From contig JAPULM010000393.1 of NCBI GenBank assembly GCA_027294925.1, forward strand, positions 1 through 6,192: a stretch of 6,192 nucleotides of DNA, written 5' to 3'. This DNA comes from a bacterium. GTDB lineage: Bacteria; Tectomicrobia; Entotheonellia; Entotheonellales; Entotheonellaceae. A program made the translations under genes and the position numbers. The notes beneath the pieces are model-generated. The model had not been told where the DNA came from. It did no database searches and saw nothing but the letters and a program-made list of their open reading frames with translations. Position 1 is the stretch's first letter. The number at the start of each line of letters is the position of its first letter. Below are positions 4,707 through 6,192 of this stretch, piece after piece.

Positions 4707-5642
4707 CTATCGGAAGTGGGGGATGACTTCGGTGCCGATGAGACGGATGGTTTGCAACGCCTTTTCCTGCTCGCCAAGAGCGCAGCGGAACAGTATATGT
4801 GTGATGCCCAGGCGTTGCATGTTTTCCAAATAGCGAATACATGCTACCGGGTCACTGATCATCAGCGATTCCTGCATCGCCTCCGCATCCCAACCCCGAT
4901 AACCATTGCCTAGGAGACGTTGCGCGTCCTGGCGAGCGAGGTCCGGTGTCGCCGCCAGGTGGATGTCGCGGCGCAAAATCACCTCGTCGATATGATCGCT
5001 GCGATCATATTCTTCAAGGCAGTCCCGGTAAAATTGCAGTTTTTCTTCAATCACCCCGGGTGTCGAGCCTGGACTGATCACCCAGGCATCGGCCAGACGG
5101 GCGGTACGCCGGATGGCAGGGTCAGCGCCTGAACCGATCCACATCGGCATCGGCTGTTGTAAGGGTTTCGGATTGACTGACACCCCTGCAAAGGTGTAAT
5201 GCTTGCCCTGGTAGGTCACATCGTCGTCAGCACAAAGGCTACGGATAATCTCAAACGTCTCGACAAAGCGAGACACGCGTACTTTTTGTGGCGTCTGAAA
5301 CGCCTCATGCGCCTCGGGCTGATGTCCCAAGCAGCATATCATACGAGTACGGCCACCACTCATGACGTCCAAAACACCCATCTGTTCGGCCAATAGGATG
5401 GGATGGTAGAATGGCAGGAGGAAGAGCGGTATCAGTTGCATATCACCGCTGTGCGCCGACATGCGGGACATAGTGGGCAACACTTGCAGATAATGATTGC
5501 GGGTGACGTGATGATCCCCGAGGGACAAGGAGGCGAAGCCTAGTCCCGCCATCAATTCAACCCGTTCGATCAAATTATCCATCAACGTCTTACTGCTCTC
5601 ACGGCGCGGATAACTGGTGGTTAATGACATACCGATACGCAT
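4707..5642 (-). CDS. LLM-class (luciferase-like) flavin-dependent oxidoreductase
   Basis: A 311-residue bacterial-luciferase-like TIM-barrel protein, normal length for the class, which uses reduced FMN or F420 to oxidise small organic molecules. Diagnostic features: LGFASLSLGDHHV (33-46), PFYHPILLAEQMGVLDVMSGGR (78-99, where 'HP..LAE....LD..S.GR' is the class signature), a CLGHQPEAHEAF segment (104-115) in place of the usual 'G.G....E...FG', and the VNPKPLQQP-x-P-x-WIGSGADPAIRRTARLADAW block (156-187). The start at ATG 5640-5642 is preferred: AGGAGG (5648-5653) lies 5 bases upstream and MRIGMSL is the family-like first strand. A longer reading from a TTG at 5685-5687 would bury that ribosome site and add unconserved residues. 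Co-directional with the cysteine hydrolase downstream and divergent from the broken caiB gene. Substrate and cofactor preference cannot be read from the sequence. Confidence 0.92.
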   Translation of the reverse strand: MRIGMSLTTSYPRRESSKTLMDNLIERVELMAGLGFASLSLGDHHVTRNHYLQVLPTMSRMSAHSGDMQLIPLFLLPFYHPILLAEQMGVLDVMSGGRTRMICCLGHQPEAHEAFQTPQKVRVSRFVETFEIIRSLCADDDVTYQGKHYTFAGVSVNPKPLQQPMPMWIGSGADPAIRRTARLADAWVISPGSTPGVIEEKLQFYRDCLEEYDRSDHIDEVILRRDIHLAATPDLARQDAQRLLGNGYRGWDAEAMQESLMISDPVACIRYLENMQRLGITHILFRCALGEQEKALQTIRLIGTEVIPHFR

Positions 5643-5647
5643 ATGGG

Positions 5648-5653
5648 CCTCCT
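5648..5653 (-). promoter_or_regulatory. Shine-Dalgarno fixing the start of the LLM oxidoreductase
   Basis: AGGAGG on the minus strand, 5 bases before the ATG at 5642-5640. It rules in favour of the 311-residue product over a longer one from an upstream TTG. Confidence 0.8.
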
Positions 5654-5675
5654 GCAAAAGTACCTTCTCGGAGGA

Positions 5676-5694
5676 GACGGATTGCAAATCCGTC
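5676..5694. promoter_or_regulatory. Perfect 8-bp inverted repeat resembling a tRNA-Cys anticodon arm
   Basis: GACGGATT (5676-5683) and AATCCGTC (5687-5694) flank GCA. The string CGGATTGCAAATCCGTC equals, as I recall it, the anticodon stem-loop of E. coli tRNA-Cys (GCA anticodon). No D-arm, T-arm (GGTTCGA) or acceptor stem is seen around it. It lies in the divergent spacer between the LLM oxidoreductase and caiB genes, a natural place for an operator, and falls in the 5' leader of the LLM transcript. Confidence 0.4.
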
Positions 5695-5775
5695 CCCTTG
5701 CGATGTTCCTAAGACGACGTCAGGGTAGACCGAAAACACCTCATTTGGCAACTCTTTTCACCGCAGGAACTCAAG

Positions 5776-6170
5776 ATGGAACAACCATTAGCGGGCTATC
5801 GCGTTATCGACTTAGGCCAGATCTATAACGGGCCGTACTGCACGTTACTGATAGCGCTACTTGGTGCCGAGGTGATTAAAGTGGAACCGCTGCAAGGCGA
5901 GATCGTCCGGCAAGGCGATCCGGTCAGCCGTATGCCGTACCCCTATGTGACGCTCAATGCAAAGAAGAAATCCGTCACCTTAAACCTCAAACACCCGCAA
6001 GGTAAGGTCATTGGATGTCCACTGAAGCTTTTATACGCAAGACGGCGCTTTACAGGTAGACGTGATGCCGACGCCGGGCAATTAGCCAGCATAATGAAGA
6101 GGTCTATACATCCCTACTGGGGTACAGCGCTGCAGAACTCGATCAATGGCATACCGAAGGCGCCATTTGA
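5776..6170 (+). pseudogene. CaiB/BaiF family (type III) CoA-transferase, internally deleted
   Basis: The gene starts well: AGGAA at 5765-5769, then ATG at 5776. The first 77 residues are a standard type III CoA-transferase N-terminus, with LAGYRVIDLGQIYNGPYC, LLGAEVIKVEPLQGE, PYVTLNAKKKSVTLNL and KHPQGK. Such enzymes move CoA between carboxylic acids via an aspartyl thioester. Directly after K77 (6004-6006) the frame runs into VIGCPLKL, which belongs near the C-terminus of the family ('...GCPIKLS-TPG'). A TPG triplet then appears at 6071-6079 in a second frame. The terminal HNEEVYTSLLGYSAAELDQW segment ends at TGA 6168-6170 in a third frame (from 6090). A complete protein is about 390-400 residues, so roughly 270 residues including the catalytic Asp are missing, plus frameshifts. 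The start frame stays open to the window end but encodes no sensible protein there. Divergent from the LLM gene. Confidence 0.82.
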
Positions 6171-6192
6171 GTTTCTAGCTGATCGGGGGTTT

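Noticed and set aside
4481..4777. 98-residue minus-strand open frame crossing the LLM-hydrolase spacer
   Set aside because: It overlaps the ends of two well-supported genes in another frame, has no good ribosome site and shows no recognisable similarity.
5643..5687. 15-residue N-terminal extension of the LLM oxidoreductase from a TTG
   Set aside because: The internal ATG at 5642 has a near-ideal AGGAGG and the family-like MRIGMSL start; the extension has no conservation pattern.
5645..5725. Complete tRNA-Cys gene around the GCA hairpin
   Set aside because: The anticodon arm is convincing, but there is no D-arm, no GGTTCGA T-loop and no acceptor stem pairing at the right distances.
6007..6192. 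Genuine continuation of the CaiB-type protein to the window end in the start frame
   Set aside because: After VIGCPLKL the translated sequence is Arg-rich and unlike the family, while the true C-terminal residues appear in a different frame and stop at 6170.

Overview
The window looks like a piece of accessory chromosome from an environmental Gram-negative bacterium of moderate GC. The gene families present (CaiB-type CoA-transferase, luciferase-like flavin monooxygenase, TauD dioxygenase, MaoC hydratase, MacB-type exporter, IS91-like transposase relic, orphan MT-A70 methyltransferase) are common in large-genome soil, marine and sponge-associated bacteria such as deltaproteobacterial or Tectomicrobia-like lineages. 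That taxonomic guess is inference only; no marker gene is present.

Layout. 1-106 is the C-terminal tail of a MacB/FtsX-type ABC permease (+). 107-783 has no intact gene: it holds a decayed IS91-family transposase fragment (-) and a 126-bp nested imperfect palindrome. 784-1524 is a dienelactone hydrolase family protein (+). It converges on a MaoC-type hydratase (1592-2056, -) across a near-perfect 23-bp hairpin. Upstream of maoC on the same strand lies the last ~50 codons of a TauD/TfdA dioxygenase (2090 to ~2251), whose front part is gone. It abuts and overlaps, in another frame, the 3' end of an MT-A70 adenine methyltransferase gene (2197-2832, -). 2833-3151 is an intergenic stretch with a second palindromic repeat, a good sigma-70-type promoter and an inverted repeat. 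They precede a DUF309 gene (3152-3550, +). Two minus-strand genes follow, probably one transcription unit: a luciferase-like flavin-dependent oxidoreductase (4707-5642) and then a large isochorismatase/nicotinamidase-fold cysteine hydrolase (3600-4571). Divergent from these, at 5776, a CaiB/BaiF CoA-transferase gene begins well but is broken after about 77 codons; what follows is a scrambled copy of its own C-terminal end, so most of the middle is deleted.

How it fits together. The intact enzymes suggest small-molecule catabolism: oxidation by a flavin monooxygenase, amide or ester hydrolysis, and CoA-thioester hydration. No specific pathway can be named. The most striking general property is erosion: three of the recognisable genes (IS91 transposase, tauD, caiB) are remnants in about 6 kb, interspersed with GC-rich intergenic palindromes. 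I see no CRISPR array, complete tRNA, rRNA or intact mobile element, and no convincing new multi-gene system. The MT-A70/tauD junction, the deleted caiB and the palindromic repeats are the points most worth following up.
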